Below, one piece after another: positions 32,350 to 43,515 of a DNA stretch of 64,000 nt. This stretch comes from Ectobius pallidus (Eukaryota; Arthropoda; Insecta; Blattodea; Ectobiidae): positions 221,472,484-221,536,483 of the forward strand of contig CAXKWD010000001.1 in the NCBI GenBank assembly GCA_964059195.1, given 5' to 3'. Under the pieces are notes generated by a model, which saw only the letters and a program-made list of their open reading frames with translations, was not told the DNA's origin and made no database searches. A program made the translations under genes and the position numbers. Every line of letters begins with the position of its first letter. The stretch's first letter is position 1.

Positions 32350-33180
32350 ATTGAATTAGAAGTTAGCGTCCGGATATGGAAGGGTTACCACGGCCACTCA
32401 TATCATATTCACCCCAGTCTTGCGTTTCTATGGCTACCTGTCTAGGCCCTCTTCATGCACTTCTGGATCGATTAAGTGTTTCGCATGACGCCAGAGGGCT
32501 CGAGGTGACAATGTCATTTCGTTCATCGCATGACGATTGTGTTTTGTTTTTTATGGGGACGTGGGCGTTGTAGTTCCAGGCCTTCTATGAATCCCGCGGC
32601 CTTTTCTGTATTGTGAAAGATACGTATTGGTTCGATAATTGCTAAAACCGAATAATTAAAAGCATTAACTTCAGTTAACTTAACTGTCCGGCATGCGTTT
32701 GTATATTGTGCGAGAAACTGGTTCTCGGGCATTTAATGGTCTCTCAGATAACTTAACCTATGATTGAGTTCTTTCTTTTCTATCTGCATAATTGACCGTA
32801 ATAATGACAACTTTTCAGATCAGAATTGACACTAAGTTAGTGATGTTCTAAAATTTATTTATTCTGTTTAGTTCTTATTGTGCAATTAAATTATTTTTCT
32901 TGTTTCAGTAAATCTTGTATAAATAATAGACTATCATTAATTTGTAGTTGTTTGGTTTAATATTAAGTTATTTGTCTTTATAATTAAGGAATCGCGCACA
33001 ATGTGCATTATCTTAACCTAAGACTTAATCTACCCAGTCCTGAACCCGGGGAGGGGATTGTGACCTCTATGCATTACATTTATCTCTTGTACAATGGCTT
33101 AAAACTTGTTGTGTGGAATAGTAGACCCTATGGCCTTTAGTTTACCAGGCTGATGATGATATTGATGATAATAATACTAC
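32350..33180. other. Unique-looking sequence
   Basis: 32350-32600 is more GC-balanced than its surroundings and matches no repeat of this window. The 65- and 69-codon frames here have no motif. Confidence 0.35.
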
Positions 33181-33188
33181 TAATAATA

Positions 33189-33680
33189 AAATCAGGTAAA
33201 CTGATATAACGAAGTGGCAGAATGCTTTTGTTTAATCAGTCATAATTGCAATTATGATATGCAGAAAATAAGTTATTTTTGTTATCGATTTCCGAGTTAA
33301 GCTCCAGATCCATTCATTAAGCGGGGCTTACGGAAGAACAAAGGTCTAGTTTGATAAGCGTATGTGAAGGAATATGTAGGTAGTGTTATTTGCCAAAGCT
33401 AACTTCCAAAGCCGTATATGAACGCTGTAAAACAATGCCATGAAAACTGATTTGCATTTGATAAGTAGTTTATAATGTATTACCATAAATTAGGCATTAA
33501 AGTGGGCATTAATCCGGTACAGGTCAACCAATTTGGTCCAATATCAATAGGCTTCTTCTCATGGACGTTATAAATGCGTATACTAAGTTTCATGAAAGTT
33601 CGATAAAGCGTATTTGACAGACAGACGGACAAACATTTTTCCGTCCACCACACAATCTCATAAAGTACCATTTCTGGCAC

Positions 33681-33682
<2 letters not shown>
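33189..33682 (+). mobile_element. Family C element, copy 4
   Basis: AAGTGGCAGAATG (33212) to CATTTCTGGCACTT (33682), preceded by the shared ATCAGGTAAACTGATATAAC and followed directly by an (AAT)n run (33683-33720). The minus strand reads FMKLSIRIYNVHEKKPIDIG, the recurrent C peptide. Insertion into, or generation of, AAT repeats is seen at copies 4 and 6. Confidence 0.75.

Positions 33683-33720
<38 letters not shown>
33683..33720. repeat. (AAT)n microsatellite
   Basis: About 12 AAT units adjoining C copy 4. Confidence 0.95.
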
Positions 33721-33721
<1 letters not shown>

Positions 33722-34770
33722 GCGAGCCCTTGCTGACAACTGAAAGATAGGAATAGCATTCCGAAGTAGGAGGCATAATATTTAGGAGACCCCTGAAAAA
33801 GAACACACAAAGAGGAGGAAAGAATATATTATAACACAAAGGCACATGTAACATTTCTTTAATTTATAAATATCCATTGAAAGCTCACCGCTACGTTGTA
33901 CTTTGCAAGCTAAATCACATATGTCACTTTACTCTTAAACTGAATGTAAATAAGATGGATTGTTTCTGAAGATGGAAAAGTTACTGTTGATATTTAATTA
34001 TCCAGGACACAGTGATATAGTATCCCATTATCGTATGTCGGCCTGCTTCAAGTGACATGGAGACAAGGAAAGTCTAGTTCATGGCCTCCTATGTCATCGG
34101 CCGCGTTCATCAGCCTTGTCCTTATTAAGAACCGTACAATACACAACCACCTGTGCTCTACCGGTTATAGCAAAGCCATATTCCTAAGTAGTTATATTCA
34201 CAAGTAACAGGAGGCTTTGGAAAATCACCTACGATGCTTTTGTCTGTGAGGAAAAACTGAAGTTCTGTTGGTCTTAAGATCGACAGACATTACAATTTAA
34301 GAATAGGTTTCATGAAATTCATAAAATAGGCACTGAACATTCTCTAAAGGCGGCCTGCGAAGCTAGTTTTGCTGGCCCACCATAACATTTGTATAATTAT
34401 GAAATAGACCTAAATAAAATGTCTACAGTAATGTAGGCGTAGTCACACAAAGGATGCAGCGCCGCGGAGTTTAGCGTTTCTTTATTCAGGAAATGTTGGG
34501 ACCTAATTTCCTGAACGATATAAATCAGCTATCAATTTTTTTTATAAACCCTATAGGCCTAAATAGAATTTTGTTTCTTGCTAATTCCTGTTCTTTGGGG
34601 TTAGCCTATACACACACCACCAGTGTTCAGTGAGGCCAATTGTAGTAACCCTCCTTGTTGTCCGAAAATGAAGTTACGGTACAGATGGGTAGCTGGTAAT
34701 GAAATACACATGGTAGCCAAAGTACATAACCCTGCAAGAATTCTTTGATAGGTAAAAATGCTGAAAATCA
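33721..34770. other. No recognised feature
   Basis: AT-rich with AGGCCTA motifs; no coding or repeat signal recognised. Confidence 0.4.
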
Positions 34771-34778
34771 GTAAAAGC

Positions 34779-35060
34779 TTTTTTAGTACACGCTCTCTAA
34801 AGCAGCTGCTTATCGGACTGGTAGCACGCCGAAAAGCTGCACTTTAAAGGACAAGTCCGCTAAAATTGCATAAAAGTGCATTCAAACTGCATTCAAAATG
34901 CAATTTTAGCGGCCTTGTCCTTTAAAGTCGTCATGGCAATCTATAAACAAAACCCAGATGGCATTGACCAGTCACACCAACTTTAACATGGATTTACGCA
35001 TATAATTGGTCATAAAACAACAAATTTAAGCCAACACGTTTCTTTATGATAATCAGAAAC
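34779..35060 (+). repeat. Family S, copy 1, with long hairpin
   Basis: Begins TTTTAGTACACGCTCT. A hairpin at 34843-34927 pairs AAAGGACAAGTCCGCTAAAA with TTTTAGCGGCCTTGTCCTTT around a short AGTGCATTCAAACTGCATTC loop. Then AAAGTCGTCATGGCAA and CCAGATGGCATTGACCAG, shared with copy 2. Confidence 0.65.
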
Positions 35061-35550
35061 TTTACCAGGATTTTTCGCAAAACACGGTAGCCCACTTCTT
35101 CACATGACAACAAATATAAGCCAACAACTTTTCACATTTTGGTTCACCTGAAAAACATTCCTTACCATGGACGAACAGCATTTAAATGCTGTAATATATC
35201 CCTTCTCATAGCCTATTTCTGCCGTGAAGTTGCTGGTAGCAGCTCCAATTCAATGTTTCTGGCTTGGATTGAAATTTCCTCGGTATTATCATTTATATTT
35301 TCACAAGCTTTTCATAAATACTAGTTCGTATGCAATATTGTTTACAAACAAGGTACTCATATATTATGCATCTATACTACCACATTTGTTATTGCTACGT
35401 ACGGTCATTGTTGTTTTATGATCTAGATGGCCATGACCAGATAACTTAAAGAAATGACTGACTGCATTTCATTATAATTAATTATACGGTATTTTTGTTT
35501 TATTTCATATAATTTATAGAACTTTTACTAAAAAATATTGTATGCACCAC

Positions 35551-35650
35551 GTACGCAAAAACTTTAGCGGACTCATCCAGTATTTCAGCCTCGGCTTTCG
35601 CCTCGGCCGCTATACTAGATTCGTCCGCTAAAGCGTTATTTTGCGTACTT
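35551..35650. repeat. Compound hairpin
   Basis: GTACGCAAAAACTTTAGCGG pairs imperfectly with CCGCTAAAGCGTTATTTTGC to 35650; inner parts TCCAGTAT/ATACTAGA also pair, with CTCGGCTTTCGCCTCGG at the tip. Confidence 0.65.
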
Positions 35651-35664
35651 GATACATAAATAGC

Positions 35665-35905
35665 TATTTTAGTACACGCTCTGTAAAACTGCTGCTTTTC
35701 GGACGCCGAAAAGTAGCACTTTACCAGCCTAAGCCGGTAAAGTAATTTTTAACGGCTTAGGCCGGTAAAGTCGTCATGACAACTGAAAAATCCAGATGGC
35801 AGTGACCAGACATACCAACCGTAACAGGGTTTGAAACAAAATGCTTGACCATAAAACAACGTTAATCAGACAGAAACTTTGCCAGATTTTTTTTAGAAAA
35901 CACTT
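35665..35905 (+). repeat. Family S, copy 2, with a different hairpin
   Basis: Same opening (TTTTAGTACACGCTCT) and same continuation (TAAAGTCGTCATGACAA, CCAGATGGCAGTGACCAG) as copy 1, but the hairpin between them is unrelated: ACTTTACCAGCCTAAGCCG with CGGCTTAGGCCGGTAAAGT. Confidence 0.65.
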
Positions 35906-35927
35906 AATAATACAACAACAAATATAT

Positions 35928-36208
35928 GCCATCCTGCAGAAGTTTGCTGGGAGGTGTTTAAACATCCACCCTACAGCCCGGACTTCGCTCCCAGTGATTT
36001 CCATCTTTTCCTACAGCTAAAGAAATGACAGGGAATGACATTGAGGCGGAGATGTTTGTCAACAGAAGTGGCAGAGATTCAAAAGTGCCACAGTATGATA
36101 ACACTTGCTGTAGGCCTATCTGTTGCAATAAATATTTTCTTGAAATTGTTTTGTTTCTGTAAACGGCCCCAGGGAAACTTACTTTGTGGATGAGCCTCGT
36201 ATTATGGC
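35928..36208 (+). pseudogene. mariner transposase 3' remnant (family H, copy 3)
   Basis: Contains the coding stretch around CATCCACCCTACAGCCCGG (the third catalytic Asp region, as PTARTSLP in the shifted frame), the GGCAGAGATTCAAAAGTGCC part and the terminal AACGGCCCCAGGGAAACTT. Several stops and deletions. Confidence 0.75.
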
Positions 36209-36631
36209 ATCACTTTGCGGGATTAGCATCTAATGCATTTTCAGGGAAGAAACTGTAGAAGAGATGGCCGCATTAAGTGCAGTAGTCTTGTATTTAAGTT
36301 TCAGTTAACACGACACAAGATGGAATGAATTAGATACAAGTATGCAGCCCCAGGTGGTGCCTGCTTTTTCATTAAGGAGCCTGACACTGCCGGGTTTTAT
36401 AGGCCTCATAAACTCGAGCCGCAATTGTTTACAAGCCAGGAATTAACTACACCCCAACTCCTGTAACGTGCCAAGCTTTTCTGTTGCCACCTACATTCAG
36501 GAGAAAAAATGTTGTTTGTAACTCACTGCTTGTGTAGCATTCGTGAACAAGAATATACAGGGTGGGAATGTTAACTGCTTTTTCCATCAGTGGAATGAAA
36601 CAGACGTGCTTTACTCGATAAATATATGTAA
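36209..36631. other. No recognised feature
   Basis: Unassigned; ACAGGGTGGGAATGTTAAC at 36556 may be an eroded transposon end. Confidence 0.35.
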
Positions 36632-37331
36632 CTAGCTTAAAAGATCCGGCTTCGCCCGGGTTTTGTATTTTGTAATTGGAAATTAACTTATGAAGGATTT
36701 TCGATTTTTAAATTCTAGGTCCTTATATAGGCATTTATAATTTGAAATAGGAAGAACGACTTATTACACTCAAACTATTCCCTCAGAAAACGCTTGATAT
36801 AGTTTTTTATGGCTCATAGAGGATCTACGATTTTGCATCCCATCGCTTGTACAGTGCACAGCAAGCCTGGTAGAGGTTCAAATAAGAAGAAACAGAAATT
36901 CCTGTAACATAAAATTGTAATACTCGTTTTGTTTTCTCTATGTCCAGGGTAGAGAAAGTTATGTGATTCCATTATTTTCGTGGATTTCATTCTGCAATAT
37001 TTATTTATAACATGAATTATTTTGATAACTTCTCTTATTAGTCAAACTTGCATTTCATTTTTTTTTCCAAACCCATCTGATACCATTTGGCAACAATATA
37101 TTCTGATATTTGGAATTGATAGTTCTGTGTAAAAAGGGATTAAGTATTCTAAAAAACAATAGATTTTTGGCATTTAAAATCAGAGTTTTTCAAAATCATT
37201 TCTTAGTGAGCACCTACATTATGATACGAAGGTACTGTCAAAATTCCAAGGCTCTACCTGTTATAGTTGAGGTTGTACGTTGATTCCTGTCAGTCAGTCA
37301 GTCAGGACAAAGCCTTTTATATATATAGAGA
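36632..37331 (-). mobile_element. Non-autonomous Helitron, copy 1
   Basis: On the minus strand it begins TCTCTATATATATAAAAGGC (from 37331) after a host A, and ends in a GC hairpin (AACCCGGGCGAAGCCGGATC) followed by TTTTAAGCTAG and a host T. These are the Helitron marks: 5' TC, 3' hairpin plus CTRR, insertion between A and T, no target duplication. 700 bp, no Rep/helicase. Nearly identical over 225 bp to the copy at 63775. Confidence 0.85.
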
Positions 37332-38039
37332 TTTCTATTTTAGAAACCTTTAATTTAAAATCTGATGTGAAACATAACTTCCTCTGCCCAAATAAACGTT
37401 TTGCCTCTTAGTTTATATTATGTATGACAGTGTTTCTCAACGTATGGTCCGCAGACATAATTAAAAAATATCATAAAGCAAGTAAAGAAGTAAAAAATTT
37501 TCCACATAAAATGGACACTAGATGTCAAAATGTTTAAAATCTTCGAAAATACAGGTCATATTGCAAGTTTCCTTACTTCTGAAGTTACGAACCACAGTTT
37601 GAAACCCCTGATGTATTGACGTCTATTCCCTCTTTTATTCAAAACCCTAAAAAATAAGACTTTGTCGGAATTTGTTATTAGAGGCGCTCTCTTAACAAGG
37701 GTTTTATTGTTGGAGGTGTCCGAGTGCCTGATACCGGTAAACCTGTGTTATAATTCCTAATTATATTATCAAATTGGTAATAAATATTAAAGTCTGTTCA
37801 AAATTTAATATTACTGTCAATAGTTTATTTAAAATTCAATAACTGTGTTTTCGTCGAATTAAAAAATGTTTTTAGATTTGTTTCGTTATAATGAGCCGTA
37901 ATTAATTCCCCAAATATTGAGAATATAGGCCTACATATAGCCTACTTTTAAAAATGGGATGTAAAATTAGGGGTCCGTAAAATTTTTCTAGACATTTTAG
38001 AAGTCCTCGGGTTCAAAAAGGTTGAAAAACGCTGATGTA
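37332..38039. other. No recognised feature
   Basis: AT-rich; no coding motif. Confidence 0.4.
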
Positions 38040-38357
38040 TGACATCTCTTGAGGTGTAGGAAAAGAAGAAAATCAGTGGGAGCGGGTTCCGGGCTGTGGA
38101 TGTTTGAAGACCTCCCAGAAGTTCGACTGGGAGATGTTTAAACACCTCCATATTTTTCCATCTTTTCCCACACCTCCAAAAAAAAAATCACATGGTGGTT
38201 CGAATCCCAGGCGGCACACTTCTACGATACAGGTATTCAAAAGTTGGTGCCACGGTATGACAAATTTTTCAATTCTAATGGCGAATATGTTGAAAAATAG
38301 CTGAACACTGGCTGTGTCTGTTGCAATAAATATTTCCTTGAAATTGTGTTTTGTTTG
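38040..38357. pseudogene. mariner remnant (family H, copy 4), rearranged head to head
   Basis: 38048-38115 is mariner 3' coding sequence on the minus strand; from 38116 the same segment continues on the plus strand, giving an inverted repeat around AAGTTCGACTGGGAGATG. The plus part runs to TATTCAAAAGTTGGTGCC and the terminal region. Confidence 0.7.
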
Positions 38358-38371
38358 TATTTGAATAAAAA

Positions 38372-38449
38372 GTGGTTTACATTGAGTTGCTTATCTATGT
38401 CCCCTCTATGCACAGATAAAATATTTCGGTGTTATTCATGAAAACTCTG
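38372..38449 (+). repeat. Family E solo terminal repeat
   Basis: GAGTTGCTTATCTATGTCCCC through TATTTCGGTGTTATTCATG to AACTCTG: one inverted end of E without the rest. Confidence 0.75.
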
Positions 38450-38940
38450 TATTAACTGGCCACAAATCGTGAATGCTAGGTATCCCTAGAAATAACATTT
38501 ATCTTACTGCTGTGTTATGTTTTCATTGAATTTATTTTGTATGCTTTGGCTTGTTTATTTTTAATTCCATTCCGGGAAACAAATGTACCGTAATAATATT
38601 GTTATCCCTCGGGTTCATGTAGCCAAGGCACGTGCCAGGTTTAAATTGAAACTCAGATGTGAATAGCGATGCTTGTAATTGTTATTTTATATCATGAACT
38701 AGAGTACAGACATTAGGTAGTGAGTATTTAAAAGAAGGCTCTAACAATTTTGATATTAGGTACAGAAATAGGCGTTTCAAAAAATTATGGCCTGTACGAC
38801 GACCTACTGATATCATATTTATCTGCCAGATAGAGAACCTATCTGGAAGTTGGCCAAGAATTGCGTATTATGATCTCCTGACAAAATCTGTCTGGCAAGA
38901 CAACTTCCAGATAAGCTAGCAGGAGGATGAGTGGCTGACC
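38450..38940. other. No recognised feature
   Basis: AT-rich; no motif. Confidence 0.4.
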
Positions 38941-38950
38941 AAGTACCAAC

Positions 38951-39548
38951 AAGTGCCGTCACGGTGGCTCATGCTTAGCGCGTGGGCCTGGCATGCTAGC
39001 GGTCCCGAGTTCAAATCTCGGGGCCGGCGGGCGTGTCATTTGTGGTGGACAAAGCCGTGACCTATGGGGGTTTTTCTCGGGGATCCTCCCGTTTCCCCCT
39101 TCATTCATTCCACCAACACTCTCCACTTCAACTTCCTTTCCCCCCTCATTATCATCCCGTTCCCCTTTACTGGTTTTCGGGCCAGCTCCTGCTGCAGACT
39201 CTGCTGCGGGCCTCCCCCGTCCTGCCCCGTCCTTGTGGTCAAGAGTTGCTGGTGGTGTCCCGTACCTTTGGGGCTCTCAGAGGGAGCCTGGGTTAGTGGC
39301 GCACGTCATGGTGTGCCGCGCCTATGGGGCTCTTGTAGGAGGGACCCTGGGTACGGTGCACGTGGAGTGGTACCTGGTCTTAGCTGGATGTAGGGGAGCT
39401 CCGTGGGGGCTGGTGGTGGAGTCTGTTGACAGGGGGGCCTTAGGGCATGCACATCATTCGTTTCCTAGGGGGTGTACAATGGGCCCGCCTATGAGGCCTA
39501 CGTGCGCGAGCCCGTCAGGGCTCAGCCCCTGAGCCGATAAGATAAGAT
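38951..39548 (+). repeat. SINE family K: long GC-rich tRNA-derived SINE with 10-bp TSD
   Basis: AAGTACCAAC flanks it (38941-38950, 39549-39558). Head: GGTGGCTCATGCTTAGCGCG and GAGTTCAAATCTCGGGGCC (A and B boxes). The body is 598 bp, much richer in G+C than the surroundings, and the tail is (GATAA)n. Three overlapping plus-strand frames of 87-179 codons arise only because GC-rich DNA has few stops. A 5'-truncated copy lies at 59985-60082. Confidence 0.88.
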
Positions 39549-39949
39549 AAGTACCAACTGCTGGATAGGGAATCTTGGTTGAAACAAGATGGCAGTACGG
39601 CGAAGCTTCCTGGCCACCTGAATTTTAGAACTGATGCCGGAAGATCTAATTTACACAAAAATGTCATTTTATGCTCGCATATGAATGAGATAGAATTGAA
39701 AAAAATTAATGCACTTAAAACGATATGTTCTTGTGTAATTTAACTGTACAGATACAAATCCGGAGGACTACCGAACTACAACTACAACTACCTCTTTGCT
39801 CAATAAGCTAAGGACCATTTTAGAAAATTTTACTGCGTGGTATTACAAGACATCTTCTAGTTAAGCTATCTGGAAGTCACATATCGGGAGGAATTTCCGG
39901 CATGTGGTAATACAGGTCCTAAATATATTTCTTTCTGTTTTACCTCTTC

Positions 39950-40269
39950 CTTTTAGAGGGCATTTAAACAACCCACTCCGCCCAGGCCTTACAGGGCCGC
40001 GACCTGTCGGTATAGGGATTATTATCTATGGATCACATACATAGACTACTTTTTTGGCCAGACAAGAACATGGAGGGCCTCCCCGGATGAGTGATAAGCC
40101 AAATGCCGGGGCCACCTCCGAGACAACACGAATACATAGGACAAGACACACCATTCACACACACACATTCACTCTCAACAAGGCGATGGTGATATGAAGA
40201 TAATGACGGCCAGATGATATCTGGGGACTAGGCCTACAAGGGACTAAAGTTACCTGACATTTGCCTTAC
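39950..40269 (-). repeat. SINE family A, copy 3 (head missing)
   Basis: TTACAGGGCCGCGACCTGTC through ACATGGAGGGCCTCCCCGG to TTACCTGACATTTGCC; interrupted before the tRNA-like part, where C copy 5 begins. Confidence 0.8.
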
Positions 40270-40507
40270 ATGTTCTCATGACAACGTACTGTTTTACGGC
40301 TTTGGAAGTTGGAATGCAGTTAGCTACTACAAATAACACTACCCACATATTCCTTCACATATGCTTATCAAATTAGACCTTTGTCCTTCCGTAAGCCCTG
40401 AATCGATCGATAACAAAAAATAACTTATTTTCTGCATATCATAATTGCAATTATCACTGATTAAACAAAAGAATTCTGGCACTTTGTCACATTAGTTTAC
40501 CTGGTTT
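40270..40507 (-). mobile_element. Family C element, copy 5 (half)
   Basis: Minus-strand left half of C, ending ATTCTGGCACTT (40484) followed by the shared TTTACCTGGTTTTATT prefix sequence. Confidence 0.75.
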
Positions 40508-40796
40508 TATTTCGCGTGCATTACTCAATTTGTTAACTCGTAGCTTGCGACAGTACGGATTGAACGAAGTGCTAAATTATTGTGCGCTACGCATGTTCAA
40601 GTTATTGCGCGTGAAACGCATTCTAAATGTTTAATTATGCGCACATTACGTGAAACCTCATTGTGTCAACTAGCTTTGTTATTTATGGCTCTCAGCAGTG
40701 AAATTGGAGACATCCACAAACTAGTTACATAATGTGTTATCCTGCATAGAGGATGGACTCAAAGTTCTGTAGTATTCTCAGGGAAAAAATAATATT

Positions 40797-40870
40797 TTAG
40801 GAGAGGAATACTTTTACACCAGTGCCAATGCTGTACCAACTGAGCTGGTCAGAGTTTGACCCACTGCACC
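40797..40870 (-). repeat. SINE family R fragment
   Basis: GCCAATGCTGTACCAACTGAGC and flanks match one arm of the 15-kb inverted pair. Confidence 0.6.
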
Positions 40871-40892
40871 AGATGAAATCCTTCTCTGTTTA

Positions 40893-41938
40893 ACATTCCT
40901 ATTGGCTTGCACCGAATCGAAATTGTTTTTTTAACCAATGTACATTTACATTATTTCATTTTCCAAACAAGTTATGTTGTATAAAATAATCTATTTTCTT
41001 TCTGTTCACTGGCAGCAAGTGACGTAGGCCTATAATCTCTGCATATTGATAGTTTGACATGTCCAGTAACGAGCTGATGTTTTATCAGATAAACTTTTTT
41101 TAGGTAGATTTCGAAGAAAAAGCTTTCGAAGAAAAAGCTTTCGAAGAAAAATCTAGGGCCTACCTATTGCAATAGAAACGCTGTCATGACTTTTGAAAAA
41201 TTCTTTCATATCTTTACGTTTCATGCCTCCCTAAGTACGAAACCACCGCTCGTTCAATTTTCTTTTTTGGTATATATATATAGCCTATCTTTACACGCTA
41301 GCGGCCGTAATTTTCAAGATTTTTTAACCAAATTTTATTATGTTATTTCTTTTCCCAATAGTTCGGACAAATTCGTTAATGAGCAAAATTGGCCCAAGGG
41401 GGGTCGGGGGTTGAAATTTTGAAAAATTTATATCTCGGCCCCTATGAAGTATAGAGGGAAACTTTGTTGGAATAAATTAGAGTACTCCCTATGGAGTTTA
41501 CAGTGACACCAACGATTCGGGGGTTTTGGGGGTACGAGTGGGGGTGGGGGATGGAAATCAGAAATTTTTGAAACCACATCTTGTGGGGTATCGTTGAAAA
41601 GCTCTTGATGAGTACTCTACAAATCAATAACTACTTTCTCGATAGCGCTCATACGAGGCGAGATTTGAATTTTTGAAAAAGTGCTCTTTCCTCTTTTTTG
41701 CTGTTATTATTGCGGGTTTGTCATGCCAAGGGTAAAGAAGAAGAGTGCTGCGCAGCGACAATAAATTAAACCAAAAGCACTTCGAAATCTACCTCAGCCT
41801 ATAGGCCTGCCTAAAGGGATTTTTTTTAGTTCCTAGCAAGCATATTATAAGATAAATGCTTGTGATTGATGATATCCGAGGAATTGCTAAACGTTATTGG
41901 TCAGTATCAAATATGCATCATATGAATGGAATAATCTG
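40893..41938 (+). mobile_element. Family M element, copy 5, split by D copy 4
   Basis: 40893-41100 (CTTGCACCGAATCGAAATTG to TTTTATCAGATAAA) and 41830-41938 (TTCCTAGCAAGCATATTATAAG to ATGAATGGAATAATC) are consecutive parts of M; D lies between them. Confidence 0.75.
41101..41827 (-). mobile_element. Family D element, copy 4 (full length), inside M
   Basis: Begins TAGGTAGATTTCGAAG with two extra copies of AAAAAGCTTTCGAAG, ends CTTCGAAATCTACCTCAGCC and GCCTAAAGGGATTTTTTT. The 15-bp inner inverted repeats AGGTAGATTTCGAAG/CTTCGAAATCTACCT are perfect. 727 bp. Confidence 0.82.
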
Positions 41939-41939
41939 T

Positions 41940-42790
41940 TTTACCCACAGCTATATGTCTATATTATAGGCTATGTTTAGGGGAAAACATTAAGAAATGA
42001 TCGATTCTAGAGCAGATCAAGTTGCGTAGTTTAGGCAGTAAAGTTACGAAAGAATTTGCAGATTTAGAATGTTTTAAATTTCGCCCCATCTGAAGTGTTG
42101 TAAGGCAATTAAAAGAGCAGCATTACGGAATGAGGTTTGGATAATTATCTCATCAAGGCAGTCACAGGAGGCCGAGAGCTCATCCCGCATTCTTCTTCTT
42201 GGCCTTCTGTTGTTTCCTCACTCAACGCGTGCTTCGCATTGTCGCTTATTGTGGCTCCCGGTCATTTTTTGCGCTCTGATGCTCTCCGTGAATTTATAAT
42301 ATTTCCTAGTGCGCCAAATTAATTAGTCGTAACGCAACGGCTCGTGTGAGTGATTAGCCTGGGTTCGAATCCCATAGCGCACTTCCTATTCCCCTTATTA
42401 CCCATGTTTTCTAAGGAGAAGTACAGTACACGCCTCTTATTGTGATCACTGCGGGACGCAGTTAATCTGATAATATTAACCGACTGATAACAGTAGCCGA
42501 AGGAATTAAGTGAAGGCTATTTATTCATATATAAGATAATACACTTCAAAACAATTAAACTCCTAAAATAATACTTACCTGTGAATCATTGAACCACTCA
42601 TAGGCTGATACAGTAGACTAATAGACTGCAAGCAACTATTTTTCAACCATTAACAACGTTTTTAATTGTTTTTACTTCCTTGAGGAGTCCTTTAACCAAT
42701 AGTCCATACTCAGTTACGAATTACGAGTGTTTTTGGAAGTAGCCTATATAAATGTGTGTCTTGAAATAATTGATTAAATACGGGAAATTT
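41940..42790. other. Mostly unassigned
   Basis: A B-box-like GGGTTCGAATCCCATAGCGC at 42361 suggests an old SINE head (42310-42385) without a clear A box. The 61-codon frame at 42137-42322 has no motif. Confidence 0.35.
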
Positions 42791-42796
42791 GTTTTT

Positions 42797-42857
42797 GCAT
42801 TTTTGCTTTATTTTGCATTTTTGCTTTATTTTGCATTTTTGCTTCATTTTGCATTTT
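42797..42857 (+). repeat. 18-bp tandem repeat
   Basis: Three units of GCATTTTTGCTTTATTTT (one C variant) and a partial fourth; a GCATTTTTTTAC motif recurs near 43783. Confidence 0.85.
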
Positions 42858-43206
42858 CCGTCATTTTTAATAGATAGGTAATTTTTTGGGCAAGTTTTAG
42901 GTCATTTTCGGCATTTTTAGGTAATGTTTCAATGGAGGTAGAGAGGAGCTTTTCCATGTAGAAATCGTTACTTTCAGACAACAGACAATCGTTTTTATTT
43001 GTGAATCTCCGCCAAGTGTTCATACTTCATTTTAATTCAGGTTTATTGTAAACACCACAGCAGTTTGTCTTGCAGCAATAATTTTTTTCTTTCTTTTTAA
43101 ATGGCACATATTATTTGCTAGGAACAATTTGATGGGCGTGCCAGTTCAGAAAAAAATTATTTTTCGCTAAGGGTGTCAAAGTAGTATAAATTTACTTACT
43201 TCTTTA

Positions 43207-43515
43207 GTAACAAGGGGTACGCCGTAGTGGTTGAGGCGCTGCGCTACAAACTGGAAGGTCGCGGGTTCGATCCCCGATGAGGTCGTTGGAGTTTTTCAAT
43301 TGGCCTAATCCTTGGTGGCACTATGGCCCTGGGGTCGACTCAGCCTCTAACATAAATGAGTACCAGGAGCGATCCTGGGGGTAAAGGCGGCCGGTGCGTA
43401 AGGCTGACAACCTTACCACCTTCGTGTTGCCGAATGTCCAAAATCTGGGAGCCTCAATCTCCTGGAACCCTCTGGGCCTCCATGGCCTGAATAGGGAACA
43501 CTTTACACTTTACTT
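43207..43515 (+). repeat. SINE family J, copy 1
   Basis: GCCGTAGTGGTTGAGGCGC (A box) and CGGGTTCGATCCCCGATG (B box), then GGCACTATGGCCCTGGGG, GTAAAGGCGGCCGGTGCG and a tail ending AACACTTTACACTTTACTTT. About 40 bp longer than copy 2 because it keeps a segment around GAGTACCAGGAGCGATCC. Confidence 0.88.

Noticed and set aside
35551..35650. Hammerhead-type ribozyme
   Set aside because: The minus strand has GGACGAA and CTGGATGAGTCC, resembling hammerhead core words, but the core is CTGGATGA and not CTGATGA, and no proper third stem is formed.
38993..39532. 179-codon plus-strand open frame
   Set aside because: Lies wholly inside SINE K; its length follows from high G+C and two other frames are open too. 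No domain is recognisable.
42575..42590. Minus-strand AG|GTAAGT
   Set aside because: No pyrimidine tract before it on the minus strand; considered chance.
42797..42857. CRISPR-like array
   Set aside because: The units are contiguous 18-bp repeats without spacers, in a eukaryotic setting.
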